Positions 7,254 through 16,217 of a stretch of DNA of 50,813 bases are shown piece by piece. Where the stretch lies: positions 1 through 50,813 of the forward strand of contig NZ_LABZ01000178.1 in the NCBI RefSeq assembly GCF_001043955.1. The letters run 5' to 3'. Numbering within the stretch: position 1 is the stretch's first letter; each line of letters starts with the position of its first letter. The stretch comes from Methylobacterium tarhaniae. Its GTDB lineage: Bacteria; Pseudomonadota; Alphaproteobacteria; Rhizobiales; Beijerinckiaceae. The position numbers were made by a program, and so were the translations under genes. Below the pieces are notes generated by a model. The model did not search any database. It was given only the letters and a program-made list of their open reading frames with translations, and was not told the DNA's origin.

Positions 7254-8375
7254 TCAGGCGGCAGCGTCTGCCGGCCGCAGCACCGGTCGCCGGGGCCGGC
7301 GCCAGATCATCCGGCCGAGAGCGGTCCCGGCGCGGCGGCAGAACAGGGCGGCGGCCAGGAACCAGGCGAGGCCGAGCCACAGCCCTTGCAGCACCGCCAG
7401 GAGGCCGGATCCCAGCACCAGGGCGCCACGGCCGAGCAGCGCCAGGACCGCGCGGGTGCGCCCGCCCAGGCCTTCAGACAGGCGGGCGACGCGGCGCAGG
7501 TCGTCGGCGTTCTCCGCCACCGACAGCGCCTGCAGCGTGCCGCGGGCGCCGAGCCGCGCCTGGATCCGGGCCGATTGCTCGCCGACGCCGCGGATCTCCC
7601 GGAGGGCGCCCGGTCGCAGCACACCCTTCGCTCCCTGGCGCAGCGCCGCGAGGTCGAGCCGGCCGGCGGCCGCCGTGGCGAGGGCCAGGGCGTCCCGGTC
7701 CACGGCGGCGCCGACGCTGCGGGTGAGCCGCGCGGCCAGGGGCCGGGACAGCTTGCCGGTACGGGCGGCGAGCTTCAGGGTCGTGGTGCCGGCATGGACC
7801 GGTACACTACTGCCGAGGGAGACGATCGTGGCGCCGGTGAGCGCCAGCCCGGCGGTGGCCAGCCCGAGGAGCAGCGGGTCGTAGGCCTCGCCGCGAGCGA
7901 GCCGTCCGCCCTCGCGCCACAGGTCGCGCAGGTCGCCGTAGCCGACGAGGTCGCCCGCCACGGCGCCGGCGAGGCCCGCCATGCCGGCCCCCTCCCCGCT
8001 GACGAAGCCGGTGGCGGCCTCCGCCAGGGCCCGGCGCGGCGCGCCGTCGGCGAGCGCCGCCACGGCCGCTCGCCGCTCCGGCGAGACCGGCACGCCCCGC
8101 TCCCCGGCGAGCGCCAGGAAGCTCCGGGCCAAGTCCTCGTCGCCTGCCGCCACGGCCGCGTCGAGACCGGTGCCGATCCGCTCGGAATCGGCGACCGATG
8201 CCAGGCGCAAGGTGGCGAGCGCCGCCGGGTCGTCGGCGGCCGCGCGCAGGTGCCAGGCATGGGCCCACTCAGGCAGCACGACGGGCGCGGCCAAGGCGAT
8301 GCCGGCAGCGCCGAGCAGCATCAGCATCCCGCCCGCGCGCCAGCGCCAGCGCGGATCCGGCACGGGAACCCTCAC
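7254..8375 (-). CDS. Membrane protein of unknown function
   Basis: About 373 residues and not recognised. Hydrophobic stretches lie near the N-terminus (MLMLLGAAGIALAAPVVL), in the middle (LLLGLATAGLALTGATIVSL) and near the C-terminus (VLGSGLLAVLQGLWLGLAWF), ending in an Arg/Pro-rich tail. Between them is an Ala/Arg/Leu-rich soluble portion. The start is uncertain: the frame runs upstream to 8453, but that part lies inside the dispersed 102-bp repeat, so the GTG at 8375 just outside it is chosen; the ATG of MLMLL is also possible. No good ribosome site is seen at any candidate. The repeat probably replaced the original upstream sequence. Confidence 0.6.
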   Translation of the reverse strand: MRVPVPDPRWRWRAGGMLMLLGAAGIALAAPVVLPEWAHAWHLRAAADDPAALATLRLASVADSERIGTGLDAAVAAGDEDLARSFLALAGERGVPVSPERRAAVAALADGAPRRALAEAATGFVSGEGAGMAGLAGAVAGDLVGYGDLRDLWREGGRLARGEAYDPLLLGLATAGLALTGATIVSLGSSVPVHAGTTTLKLAARTGKLSRPLAARLTRSVGAAVDRDALALATAAAGRLDLAALRQGAKGVLRPGALREIRGVGEQSARIQARLGARGTLQALSVAENADDLRRVARLSEGLGGRTRAVLALLGRGALVLGSGLLAVLQGLWLGLAWFLAAALFCRRAGTALGRMIWRRPRRPVLRPADAAA

Positions 8376-8381
8376 GGCCCG

Positions 8382-8483
8382 AAGCAGACTTGCGTCGGCA
8401 AGCCAACGCTTCGTCCGCTCAGGTTCTCGTTCGGTCGCAGGTTCTTGTCGCAAAACCGGCTGCCACTTTTGCGAAGTCTGCTT
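8382..8483 (+). repeat. Dispersed 102-bp repeat, full copy A
   Basis: Ends AAGCAGACTT (8382-8391) and AAGTCTGCTT (8474-8483) are exact inverted repeats. The interior matches, in opposite orientation, the element at 30543-30644 over the same 102 bp with nine mismatches by eye, and its right half matches 39491-39539. The right end overlaps the TAA stop of the acetolactate-synthase-like gene. Size and inverted ends suit a MITE or REP-type element; it encodes no protein of its own. Confidence 0.85.
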
Positions 8484-10137
8484 AGCCCGGCTCGACCTGC
8501 GGGGCCTGCCCGCCCAGCTCGTCGACCAGGACGCGGGTGTTCTCGGAATAGTCGATCGGGACCGCGACGAGGTGCACGCCGCCCGCCGCGAAGGCGGCCT
8601 CCAGGGTCGGCGCCAGCGCCTCCGTCGAGGTCACCCGGTGGCCCTTGGCACCGTAGGATTCGGCGTAGGCGACAAAATCCGGGTTGCCGAAAGTCATCCC
8701 GTAATCGGGGAAGTGGTCGACCGCCTGCTTCCAGCGGATCATGCCGAAGGCGCTGTCGTCGAGGACCAGCACCACGAGGTCGAGCTTGAGGCGCACCGCC
8801 GTCTCGAGCTCCTGGCTGTTCATCATGAAGCCGCCGTCGCCGCAGACCGACAGCACCCGGCGCTCCGGATGGACGAGCTTGGCCATCATCGCCGAGGGCA
8901 GCCCCGCGCCCATCGTGGCGAGCGCGTTGTCGAGGAGCAGCGTGTTGGCGACGTGGGTGCGGTAGTTGCGGGCGAACCAGATCTTGTACATGCCGTTGTC
9001 GAGGCAGACGATCCCGTCCTCCGGCATCACCGCGCGGACGTCGTGGACGAGTCGCTGCGGGGTGACCGGGAAGCGGTCCTCCTCGGCCCGGTCGTTGATG
9101 CGGGCGAGGATGTGCTGGCGCATCTTCAGGAGGCCCGGCTCCGGATCGAGCTTTCCGCCGAGCCGGTCGGCGAGGGCCGTGACGGTGGCGCCGATATCGC
9201 CCACCACCTCGGCGTCGGGATGGAAGACCTCCTCGACGCTGGCCGAGACGTAGCCGATATGGATCACCCGCGGCCCGCCCGCGACCCGGCCCATCAGGAA
9301 GGGCGGCTTCTCGACGGTGTCGTGGCCGACCGAGATGATCAGGTCGGCGCTGTCGATCGCCTCGTGGACGTAGTCGCGCTCCGAGAGGGCGGCGGTGCCG
9401 ACATAGAGGTTCGAGCCGCCGGTGACCGCGCCCTTGCCCATCTGGGTGTTGAAGAACGGGATCTGCGTGCGGCGCACGAAATCCGACAGTGGTTCGACCA
9501 GGCGCGGCCGGTTGCCGGCGGCGCCGATCATGATCAGCGGGCGCCGGGCCTGCAGGATCATCGCGGCGGCGCGCTCGATGGCGGCGGGGTTCGCCACCGG
9601 CCGGTCGATCGGGTGCGACGGCACCAGGGCGACGTCGGCCTCCTCGGCCGCGACGTCCTCCGGCAGTTCGAGATGGACCGGGCCGGGCCGCTCCTCGGTG
9701 GCGACCCGAAAGGCGTCGCGCACGATGGTCGGGATCGAGGCGGCCGAGACGATCTGGCGCGTCATCTTGGTGAGCGGGCGCATCGCCGCGATCACGTCGA
9801 CGATCTGGAACCGGGCCTGGCGGGCGCTCATGATCGGCTTCTGGCCGGTGATCATCAGCATCGGCATCGCGCCGAGATGGGCGTAGGCGGCGCCCGTCGT
9901 GAAGTTGAGGGCGCCGGGCCCGAGGGTCGAGATGCACACGCCGGGCCTGCCTGTGAGCCGCCCGTGGGTCGCCGCCATGAAGGCCGCCGCCTGCTCGTGC
10001 CGCGTCAGCACCAGCTCGATCTTCGAGGAGCGCAGGGACTCGACGACGTCGAGGTTCTCCTCGCCCGGGATGCCGAAGATCCGGTCCACGCCTTCGTTCT
10101 CGAGGGCGGCCACCAGCAGATCTGATCCTTTGGACAT
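8482..10137 (-). CDS. Acetolactate-synthase-like thiamine-diphosphate enzyme
   Basis: 551 residues with the three domains of the TPP-dependent acetolactate synthase/pyruvate oxidase family. Glu48 in TRHEQAAAFMA is the cofactor-activating glutamate; the C-terminal GDGG motif (433-436), running to about residue 461 with LDDSAFGMIRW, binds Mg-TPP. The closest type appears to be acetolactate synthase large subunit. No regulatory subunit gene (ilvH/ilvN) is adjacent, which argues for a catabolic AlsS-like or accessory enzyme over the main branched-chain synthase, though the small subunit may be elsewhere. Glyoxylate carboligase and other TPP decarboxylases remain possible. Its stop TAA is shared with repeat copy A. 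Confidence 0.8.
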   Translation of the reverse strand: MSKGSDLLVAALENEGVDRIFGIPGEENLDVVESLRSSKIELVLTRHEQAAAFMAATHGRLTGRPGVCISTLGPGALNFTTGAAYAHLGAMPMLMITGQKPIMSARQARFQIVDVIAAMRPLTKMTRQIVSAASIPTIVRDAFRVATEERPGPVHLELPEDVAAEEADVALVPSHPIDRPVANPAAIERAAAMILQARRPLIMIGAAGNRPRLVEPLSDFVRRTQIPFFNTQMGKGAVTGGSNLYVGTAALSERDYVHEAIDSADLIISVGHDTVEKPPFLMGRVAGGPRVIHIGYVSASVEEVFHPDAEVVGDIGATVTALADRLGGKLDPEPGLLKMRQHILARINDRAEEDRFPVTPQRLVHDVRAVMPEDGIVCLDNGMYKIWFARNYRTHVANTLLLDNALATMGAGLPSAMMAKLVHPERRVLSVCGDGGFMMNSQELETAVRLKLDLVVLVLDDSAFGMIRWKQAVDHFPDYGMTFGNPDFVAYAESYGAKGHRVTSTEALAPTLEAAFAAGGVHLVAVPIDYSENTRVLVDELGGQAPQVEPG

Positions 10138-10315
10138 GTCATGCTCTCTCGGACATTGCTCGTCTTCTGAGACGTCGAAAAGCTCACGATGTGCCGAGCG
10201 GACCCTTGCGGGATCTCACCTGTGGCGTCATCGCCGCATTCCGTCACGACAGCCGCCCACGGTCACGATTGTTCACGCCGATCGGCCCTTCAGCCCCCTC
10301 ATTCCTGCAACCCTC

Positions 10316-10936
10316 TCATTCCTGCTGGCGCGGGCGCCGCGGCGGGCGGGCCGCCATTGCGGCGGAGGCCAGGGCGTCGGCGGGCGCTGCCTGGCCGGCC
10401 GGCGGGCGCGCCTTGGCGGGGGCCGGATCCGGCACGGCCGCGACGGACGCCGGGGCGACCGGCTGCCGAGCCGATTCCTCGGTCGGTTCCTCAGTCGGTT
10501 CCTTGGCCGGCTCTTTGTTCGGCTCCGGCGCGATTCTGGGTGCGGCCTTGGCGGCGGGCTTCGCCTTCGGCGCCTTGGCCGGCTTCGGCTTGGCGGCCGG
10601 CGGCGCCACCGGGTCGAGCGCGGCGGCGAGCGCCATCAGGTGCCGGCGATGCGCGACGGCCGGCCCGTCCTTCAGGTCCGGGTGGTGCTTGTCGAGGCGG
10701 GTGACCAGGGCCTTGACCTCGGCGTCCTTGAGCCCGTCGACGATCAGCGCCAGGGGCTGGGGGCCGAGCGCCTCGCGCACCGCGCGCAGGCCGGCCAGGT
10801 CGAGGGTCTTGGCCTTCAGCTGCTTCGTCACCAGCGCGTGGGCGGCCTTGGTGACGTCGCTGCGGATCGCCGGGAAGGCCTCCGGCGCTTCGGCGATCGC
10901 GCACAGGACCGCGAGGCCGTCGATCTCAAGCGCCAT
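10316..10936 (-). CDS. Unknown protein coupled to ParA
   Basis: 206 residues, not recognised. Residues 1-110 look like a compact, charged, mostly helical domain (e.g. ALGPQPLALIVDGLKDAEVKALVTRLDKHH); residues 111-206 are low-complexity Ala/Pro/Lys with an AKPKPAKAPKAKPAAK stretch and acidic KEPTEEPTEE repeats. It overlaps the 3' end of the ParA gene by 11 bp and is read from the same strand, so the two are translationally coupled. A basic Ala/Pro/Lys tail may bind DNA or another polymer, and a partner or cargo adaptor of the ParA ATPase is the obvious hypothesis, but no ParB-like motif is present. Confidence 0.65.
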   Translation of the reverse strand: MALEIDGLAVLCAIAEAPEAFPAIRSDVTKAAHALVTKQLKAKTLDLAGLRAVREALGPQPLALIVDGLKDAEVKALVTRLDKHHPDLKDGPAVAHRRHLMALAAALDPVAPPAAKPKPAKAPKAKPAAKAAPRIAPEPNKEPAKEPTEEPTEESARQPVAPASVAAVPDPAPAKARPPAGQAAPADALASAAMAARPPRRPRQQE

Positions 10937-11825
10937 CCAGGGCCTCCCTCAGCTCGGCCACCACCGGCGTGATCACCTCGCCGATCAGGTCGCGGCTGGC
11001 GTCACGATACTTGTTGGCAAAGGTCTGATACTCTAGGGTGAGCGCGTTCGCCAGGGCCGCCGATTGCGGGACCCGGGTCTTGAACAGTCGAAACCGCGCG
11101 TCTTCCGCTGCGGCGCTCTGCTGGAGGGTGGCGTAGGTCGTCGCCTGCTGCTTGGTGTTCTGCCAGCGGGTGATCAGCACGTGCGGCGGGCGCTTGGGCG
11201 CCAGCATGCTCTCCGAGGCGCTGCCGACGCCCCAGATCGTCTCGTAGAACGCCTTGAGCCCGTAGGTGGAGAGGAAGTCGGCAATGCAGGCGACCACCAC
11301 GAGGTCGCTCGCCCGGATCGCCACTTCGGTCATCGGCGAGATGCCGGGCGCGCAATCAAACAGCACGTAATCGTACTGGTCGCGCAGGGGAGCAAAATCC
11401 TCCTGGAACAGCTTCCACAGGTGGCCCTCGATGGCGTGCATCGAGTAGTTGCGCTTGGTCAGCGCGTAGATGATCTCGCGCTCGACGATGCGCAGGGACG
11501 GGCCGGAGGCGATGAGCGAGATCGGCAGCGGCTCGCCGAGATGCGTGGTGCTGCTGACGTAGTCGCGGATGAAGTCCGGCAGGGAGGCCTTGTCGCGGTC
11601 GACGATGCGCAGGCCGAGATAATAGTCGAGGGTGCGCCCTCCGGTGATCATCTCGGCCAGGATGCCGTCGCCGGCGAAGCACACCGAGGCGCTGGCCTGG
11701 GGGTCGAGGTCGATCACCAGCACCGAGGCGCCGCCGGCGGCGAGGGCGTCGGCCAGCATCACCACGCTGGTGGTCTTGCCGACGCCGCCCTTCATGTTGG
11801 CGACCGCGACGAGCTTGCCGGTCAT
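10926..11825 (-). CDS. ParA/MinD-family P-loop ATPase without ParB
   Basis: 299 residues. The deviant Walker A motif KGGVGKTT is at residues 12-19, followed by VLVIDLDPQAS (Walker A') and YDYVLFDCAPGISP (Walker B) typical of the ParA/Soj branch. These ATPases dimerise on ATP and position DNA, chemoreceptor arrays or enzymes in the cell. No parB, parS-like repeats or replication gene is nearby, so chromosome partition is unlikely; an orphan ParA positioning a protein cargo fits better. First gene of a two-gene unit with the unknown 206-residue protein. No promoter is obvious in the 175-bp gap upstream. Confidence 0.8.
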   Translation of the reverse strand: MTGKLVAVANMKGGVGKTTSVVMLADALAAGGASVLVIDLDPQASASVCFAGDGILAEMITGGRTLDYYLGLRIVDRDKASLPDFIRDYVSSTTHLGEPLPISLIASGPSLRIVEREIIYALTKRNYSMHAIEGHLWKLFQEDFAPLRDQYDYVLFDCAPGISPMTEVAIRASDLVVVACIADFLSTYGLKAFYETIWGVGSASESMLAPKRPPHVLITRWQNTKQQATTYATLQQSAAAEDARFRLFKTRVPQSAALANALTLEYQTFANKYRDASRDLIGEVITPVVAELREALDGA

Positions 11826-12000
11826 GCGCGCGATCCCGGTCGCGATCCGGCCCTCGGCCGCGGGGCGGGGATCCGCAGCGGCGACGCGGCGGGTGGGCGG
11901 AACGGGGCCATCAGGGCTCTCTTCACGGCGGGCTCCCTTTCCACCACCGCTGTTTGCGGCAAGTCAAGGCCGGTTGCAGCAGGCCGCTGCGCCCGCGGCC

Positions 12001-12840
12001 TCAGCCGTCGGAGCAGCGGATGTAGGTGGTGGCGCCGCGCCCGCTCGCCCAGGTCAGCCGGCTTCCCGTCACGGTCAGGCGAACCCGCGAGGTCCAGCGG
12101 CGGCCGGCGCTGTGGCAGGATGCGGTCACGGTCCAGGAACGTCCCTCGCGCCGCCTGTCCCGGAACTGGCACAGGGTCTTGCCGGCCCGGGCGCCGTCCG
12201 CCCGAATCACCGCCGGCAGGAAGCCGCGGCGCGCCGACCGGCTTTTGGCGCAGGCGGCGGCGCTCGGCCCCCACACGCCCGCATAGGCCGGCGCGGCCTC
12301 CTCGTCGCCGTCGCCCTCGGCCTGGCGCGGGGCCTCCCGCGCGGGCGCCTCCTGCCCGGCCTGGGACGCGCCGGCGCGAGTCTCTTGTCGGGTTTCCTGC
12401 CGTGTCGGCGGCGCCGCGGCCCGGGCCGGCCGGGGCGGGGCCGCCGGCCGCTCCTCCGGGTCGTCGTCGGGCGCGAGGTCGTGGGCGGGGGCGGCCTTCA
12501 CCGGGCCGAAGCCGGAATCGCCCGGAGCCTCCTCGCGGGGGGCGCCGCGCAGGGAGGCGGTGCCACCGTCCTGCGGTGCGCCGTCGCGGGCGCCGACCCG
12601 GCCGGGCGGCTCGCGCCAGCCGCCCGCCGGCGGGCCGGCCTCCGGCGGCGCGGCGTCCGGCGGCGGCCGGCGGCGGAAGATCGGGATCGAGGAGCGGTAG
12701 GGCTTCGACAGCACCGGCGGGTCGGCGGGCATCTCGAGGTCCGACTGCGCGACGGCGCGGCCGGGCCCGACCGTGCAGGCCGCGCCGGCCAGCACGAACA
12801 GGCCGGCCATCAACAGGCCCGCGCGGTGAAACGCCCTCAT
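12001..12840 (-). CDS. Exported Pro/Ala-rich protein of unknown function
   Basis: 279 residues. The N-terminus MRAFHRAGLLMAGLFVLAGAAC is a signal peptide; cleavage either at the Cys (weak lipobox) or later at AVA-Q is possible. Residues 40-180 are Pro/Ala/Arg/Glu-rich low complexity. The C-terminal 100 residues contain four cysteines (AACAKS, LCQFRD, ASCHSA, IRCSDG) and a beta-rich pattern (RSWTVTASC, RVRLTVTGSRLTW), which suggests a small disulfide-bonded periplasmic domain. No family recognised. Confidence 0.6.
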   Translation of the reverse strand: MRAFHRAGLLMAGLFVLAGAACTVGPGRAVAQSDLEMPADPPVLSKPYRSSIPIFRRRPPPDAAPPEAGPPAGGWREPPGRVGARDGAPQDGGTASLRGAPREEAPGDSGFGPVKAAPAHDLAPDDDPEERPAAPPRPARAAAPPTRQETRQETRAGASQAGQEAPAREAPRQAEGDGDEEAAPAYAGVWGPSAAACAKSRSARRGFLPAVIRADGARAGKTLCQFRDRRREGRSWTVTASCHSAGRRWTSRVRLTVTGSRLTWASGRGATTYIRCSDG

Positions 12841-12973
12841 GATGCCCCCAGCGTCCCCCGGTCGATGCCGGTGGTCAAGTCTTAGAGCGCACGGGCCGGT
12901 GTGGACACCGGTTCGCGGCCGATCCCGGGCCCGGGCGCGCTTCGCGGCGCCGGTGTCACCCAGCGGGCACGGC

Positions 12974-13606
12974 CTAACGGCCGAAGATCCCCTTCAGGAA
13001 CTGCGCCGTGCGGTTGCGCTTGCGCTTGCGCTCCAGCTCGGCCGCGTCCTTCACCCAGGCGACCTGCACCACGCGGCGCTCGCCCTCGAACGGCCGGTGG
13101 CCGTGCCAGGAATTGTCGGCGCGCAGGAAGGCGAACATCGTCCCCATGGTCGGCGGCACCTCGACCGCGTAGGGCTCGAACCGCTCGCCGTCGTAGAGCA
13201 CCCTCAGGCGCCCGGCCTCCGGCGCGTCCCACTCGTCGTTCATGTAGACGAGCAGCGTCATCACCTTCGACGGGCCGTCGGTGTGGATCGCGCCGTATTT
13301 CGGCTGCGAGCGGCGCATGATCGTGGTGAGCCGCGGGCAGGAGACCAGGTCGATGCCGAACTTCTCGCTCAGGACCTGCGAGAAGGCGTCGCTCTCGAGC
13401 TCGTCGATCAGGTCCTTGAACCGGCCGGTGAGCTGGACCTCGTCCACCGTGAGGTAGCCGGGCTTGGCGATGGCCGGGAAATCGCGCTTGAGCGCGTCGA
13501 TGGCATCGGGCCGCAGAACCTGCCGACCCAGGAAGTAATGGTAGGGATCGTGCGCGAGCGGGGCGGCGCGTACGGCATCGACGTCGAGGATCGAGAGGGA
13601 CGACAT
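12974..13606 (-). CDS. 2-oxoglutarate/Fe(II) dioxygenase, prolyl-4-hydroxylase-like
   Basis: 210 residues with the iron triad of the 2OG-Fe(II) superfamily: His108 and Asp110 in IHTDG, a distal His168 or His170 in SWHGHRPF, and an Arg near 177-178 to hold 2-oxoglutarate. The double-stranded beta-helix spans about residues 90-185; the N-terminal DPYHYFLGRQVLRPDAIDALKRDFP resembles bacterial P4H-like proteins found with polysaccharide or peptide genes. The ATG at 13606 is chosen because homology starts there; the frame is open to 13789. The C-terminus is a basic tail. Substrate unknown. Confidence 0.75.
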   Translation of the reverse strand: MSSLSILDVDAVRAAPLAHDPYHYFLGRQVLRPDAIDALKRDFPAIAKPGYLTVDEVQLTGRFKDLIDELESDAFSQVLSEKFGIDLVSCPRLTTIMRRSQPKYGAIHTDGPSKVMTLLVYMNDEWDAPEAGRLRVLYDGERFEPYAVEVPPTMGTMFAFLRADNSWHGHRPFEGERRVVQVAWVKDAAELERKRKRNRTAQFLKGIFGR

Positions 13607-14077
13607 GGGCTGATCGCACTCGTCAAGTCTGGCGGCGGCAGGTCTCACGGCCGTCAACGGGTCCACGGGACATCGGCGGACCATCGGGGCGGATTGCGGC
13701 GGCGGCGGGGCACCGCGGCCCATGAGGCGTCGGCCTCCCGGCCGTTTCGGCCTGCGGCGCCGCGCGGCGCGACGGGATCGCGCGTTCACGTCTCGGCGAG
13801 CGTGCGGGGATCGCGCCTTGCCGCAGGTGAACGGGGTTTAACTTGCAACGGCAACGGCGCCATGGTCCTGCCACGGGACTGACCCATGGCGGGTGGGAAG
13901 GCCACGGGCTCCTGCCGCATCTCGCGAGGCTCCCGCCGCGCTGCAACAGCGTCGACCGGGCGTTTCGTGAGACGGCATGCCAAGCCCGGCGCGCACTCGA
14001 CCGCCACCGAATCACCGGCCCGCCACGGACAGGCGGGCCCGCTTGAGGCCCGCCCGCCGGGCGGCCCGGAGACCGCG
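13607..14077. other. Divergent intergenic region, no gene supported
   Basis: 471 bases between the dioxygenase gene (minus) and the ABC transporter gene (plus). Open frames of about 65-75 codons exist on both strands, but have no ribosome site and look like random GC-rich sequence. GGCGGGCC-type inverted segments at 14030-14062 could form a hairpin ahead of the transporter gene. Confidence 0.5.
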
Positions 14078-15868
14078 ATGCACGGCTTGAAGCAGGCCCT
14101 CCTGCAGATCTGGCGCCTGGCCTATCCCTACTACACGACCCGCGAGGTCACGACGGTGCGGCTGTGGCCGCTGCCGGCGGTCCAGATGCAGGAGCGCTGG
14201 GTGGCCCTGACCATGGCCGCCCTGGTGATCGGCATCGAGTTCGCCCAGGTCGCCATCAACGTGCGCCTGTCGTACTTCAACCGCGACTGGTTCAACGCCA
14301 TCCAGGGCAAGGACGCCGCGGCGTTCTGGTCGCTCCTGTTCTCGGTGTTCTGCCTCTGGGCGGCGGTCTACGTGGCGAGCGCGATCATCCAGTACGTGAT
14401 CCAGTCGTTCCTTCGCATTCGCTGGCGGGCCTGGATGACGCGCCACTACGTCGACCGCTGGCTCGGCAACGACACCCATTACCGGATGGGCTTCTCCGGT
14501 GCCCAGGCCGACAACCCCGACCAGCGCATCGCCGACGACATCGACCAGTTCACCCAGACCACCCAGTCGCTGACCATCAGCTTCCTGTCGGCGGTCTCGA
14601 ACCTGATCTCGTTCTCGGTCATCCTGTGGAACATCTCGTCCGCCTTCACGGTGCCGGGGACCGATTGGCACGTGCCGGGCTTCCTGGTCTGGGGCGCGCT
14701 GATCTATTCGGCCCTCGTCACCTGGATCACCCATCGCATCGGCCGGGCGCTGGTCGGGCTCAATTTCGAGCAGCAGCGCCGCGAGGCGGATTTCCGCTTC
14801 TCGCTGGCTCGCCTGCGCGAGTACGGCGAGCAGGTGGCGCTGCTGGGCGGCGCCCGGGCCGAGAGGGTCTCGCTCGGTGACCGCTTCGGCGCGCTGATCC
14901 AGAACTTCTACGCCATCGTCGACCGCCGCAAGAAGCTCGCCGCCTTCACGGTCAGCTACCAGCAGGTCAACGTGGTGATCCCCTACATCCTGGTCGCGCC
15001 CTACTACTTCACCGGCCAGATCCCGCTCGGGGTGATGACGCAGACTGCCGGCGCGTTCTCGCGGGTGGAGAGCACGATGTCGTTCTTCATCACGTTCTAC
15101 GTGACGCTGGCCGACTACAAGGCGCAGGTCGACCGGCTCACCACCTTCGACGCCGCGATGAACCGGGCCGACGCGATGGCGGCATCGAGCGCGCTGGCGG
15201 TCGTGCCGGCGGCGGGGGGCGGCCTGCACCTCAAGGGTCTCGCCCTCGACCTGCCGGACGGACGGCGCATCGCCGAGGCGCCCGCCCTCTCCTTCCGCCC
15301 CGGCGAGACGACGCTGCTCACCGGCCCCTCGGGCTCGGGCAAGTCGACGTTGTTCCGCGCCATCGCGGGCATCTGGCCCTTCGGCGAGGGCTCGGTCACG
15401 ACGCCGGAGGGCGCGCGCCTGATGCTGCTGCCGCAGCGGCCCTACCTGCCGATGGGGACCTTGCGCGCCGCCGCCACCTACCCGGAGCCTGCCGGGCGCC
15501 ACGACGACGCGGCGGTCCGGGCGGCCCTGGAGGCGGCGCGCCTCCCCCACCTCGCCTCCCGCCTCGACGAGGAGGCGCCCTGGGCCCAGGCCCTGTCCCT
15601 CGGCGAGCAGCAGCGCCTCGCCGTCGCCCGGGCGCTGCTCGCCAAGCCCGACTGGCTGTTCCTCGACGAGGCCACCGCCGCCCTCGACGAGCCGACCGAG
15701 GCCGCGCTCTACCGCATGCTGCGCCAGGAACTGCCGGACACGACGATCGTCTCGATCGGCCACCGCTCGACGCTGACCGCCTTCCACGACCGGCGGATCG
15801 ACATGACCCGCCGCGAGGATGGCCGCTTCGTGCCGACGGACCTCGTCGCGACCGTGCCGGCGCAGTAG
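14078..15868 (+). CDS. ABC transporter, fused permease-ATPase of SbmA/YddA type
   Basis: 596 residues. An N-terminal membrane domain of about 370 residues has several long hydrophobic helices and conserved loops (NRDWFNAIQGKDAAAFW, GNDTHYRM, NPDQRIADDIDQF). It is followed by an ATPase with GPSGSGKST near residues 417-425, LSLGEQQRLAVARALL near 507 and DEATAALDE near 530-538. The ADNPDQRIADDI loop is typical of COG4178 (YddA, BacA-related). Members move peptides, antibiotics, very-long-chain fatty acids or cobalamin; the substrate here is open. The ATG at 14078 starts the conserved HGLKQALLQIWRLAYPYYTT segment; the frame continues upstream without support. Confidence 0.88.
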   Translation: MHGLKQALLQIWRLAYPYYTTREVTTVRLWPLPAVQMQERWVALTMAALVIGIEFAQVAINVRLSYFNRDWFNAIQGKDAAAFWSLLFSVFCLWAAVYVASAIIQYVIQSFLRIRWRAWMTRHYVDRWLGNDTHYRMGFSGAQADNPDQRIADDIDQFTQTTQSLTISFLSAVSNLISFSVILWNISSAFTVPGTDWHVPGFLVWGALIYSALVTWITHRIGRALVGLNFEQQRREADFRFSLARLREYGEQVALLGGARAERVSLGDRFGALIQNFYAIVDRRKKLAAFTVSYQQVNVVIPYILVAPYYFTGQIPLGVMTQTAGAFSRVESTMSFFITFYVTLADYKAQVDRLTTFDAAMNRADAMAASSALAVVPAAGGGLHLKGLALDLPDGRRIAEAPALSFRPGETTLLTGPSGSGKSTLFRAIAGIWPFGEGSVTTPEGARLMLLPQRPYLPMGTLRAAATYPEPAGRHDDAAVRAALEAARLPHLASRLDEEAPWAQALSLGEQQRLAVARALLAKPDWLFLDEATAALDEPTEAALYRMLRQELPDTTIVSIGHRSTLTAFHDRRIDMTRREDGRFVPTDLVATVPAQ

Positions 15869-15938
15869 CCGCCCACCTCCGCGGGAGCGACGAAGCGCCT
15901 TGACGCGCTGCGTCGCCCCGCCTAGAAGCCGGCTCACA

Positions 15939-16013
15939 GGGCGCGTAGCTCAGCGGGAGAGCATTCGCTTCACACGCGAAGGGTCACAGGTTCAATCCCT
16001 GTCGCGCCCACCA
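15939..16013 (+). tRNA. tRNA-Val (anticodon CAC), copy 1
   Basis: Full cloverleaf of 75 nt: acceptor GGGCGCG pairs with CGCGCCC; D-arm GCTC/GAGC; anticodon stem TTCGC/GCGAA enclosing loop TTCACAC, anticodon CAC for GTG codons; T-arm around GGTTCAATC; encoded 3' ACCA at 16010-16013. Followed by a short pyrimidine tract ACCCTTTTTG that may end transcription. Identical to the copy at 16143. Confidence 0.97.
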
Positions 16014-16142
16014 CCCTTTTTGAGAGTTGGACGGTTCGAGTTCGTGGCTTCCCGGCGCCACGCAGCCTCGATCGTCGAGAGGTTCGGTCCGCGATGCGGT
16101 GGCCCAAGCGCCCCGCATCACCCCCGCACGGGACCGATCATC

Positions 16143-16217
16143 GGGCGCGTAGCTCAGCGGGAGAGCATTCGCTTCACACGCGAAGGGTCACAGGTTCAAT
16201 CCCTGTCGCGCCCACCA
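16143..16217 (+). tRNA. tRNA-Val (anticodon CAC), copy 2
   Basis: Base-for-base repeat of the tRNA at 15939-16013, with encoded CCA at 16215-16217. The 129 bp between the copies and the flanks are unrelated, so only the tRNA itself is conserved. Two GTG-reading genes suit a GC-rich genome that uses GTG heavily. Confidence 0.97.

Noticed and set aside
10926..11825. Plasmid or chromosome partition locus
   Set aside because: No parB, no parS-like repeats, no replication initiator; the flanks are ordinary chromosomal genes.
14012..15937. 641-codon minus-strand open frame antisense to the ABC transporter, and similar long antisense frames at 8372-9937, 27398-29488 and 41462-43471
   Set aside because: Composed of Arg/Gly/Ala/Asp-rich filler with no motifs; each lies opposite a gene with clear family signatures. 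Long antisense frames are expected at this GC content.
15939..16217. Integration site of a mobile island at the duplicated tRNA-Val genes
   Set aside because: The two tRNAs are both complete, there is no integrase gene, and the next genes (gph, rpiA) are core metabolism; ordinary gene duplication is sufficient.
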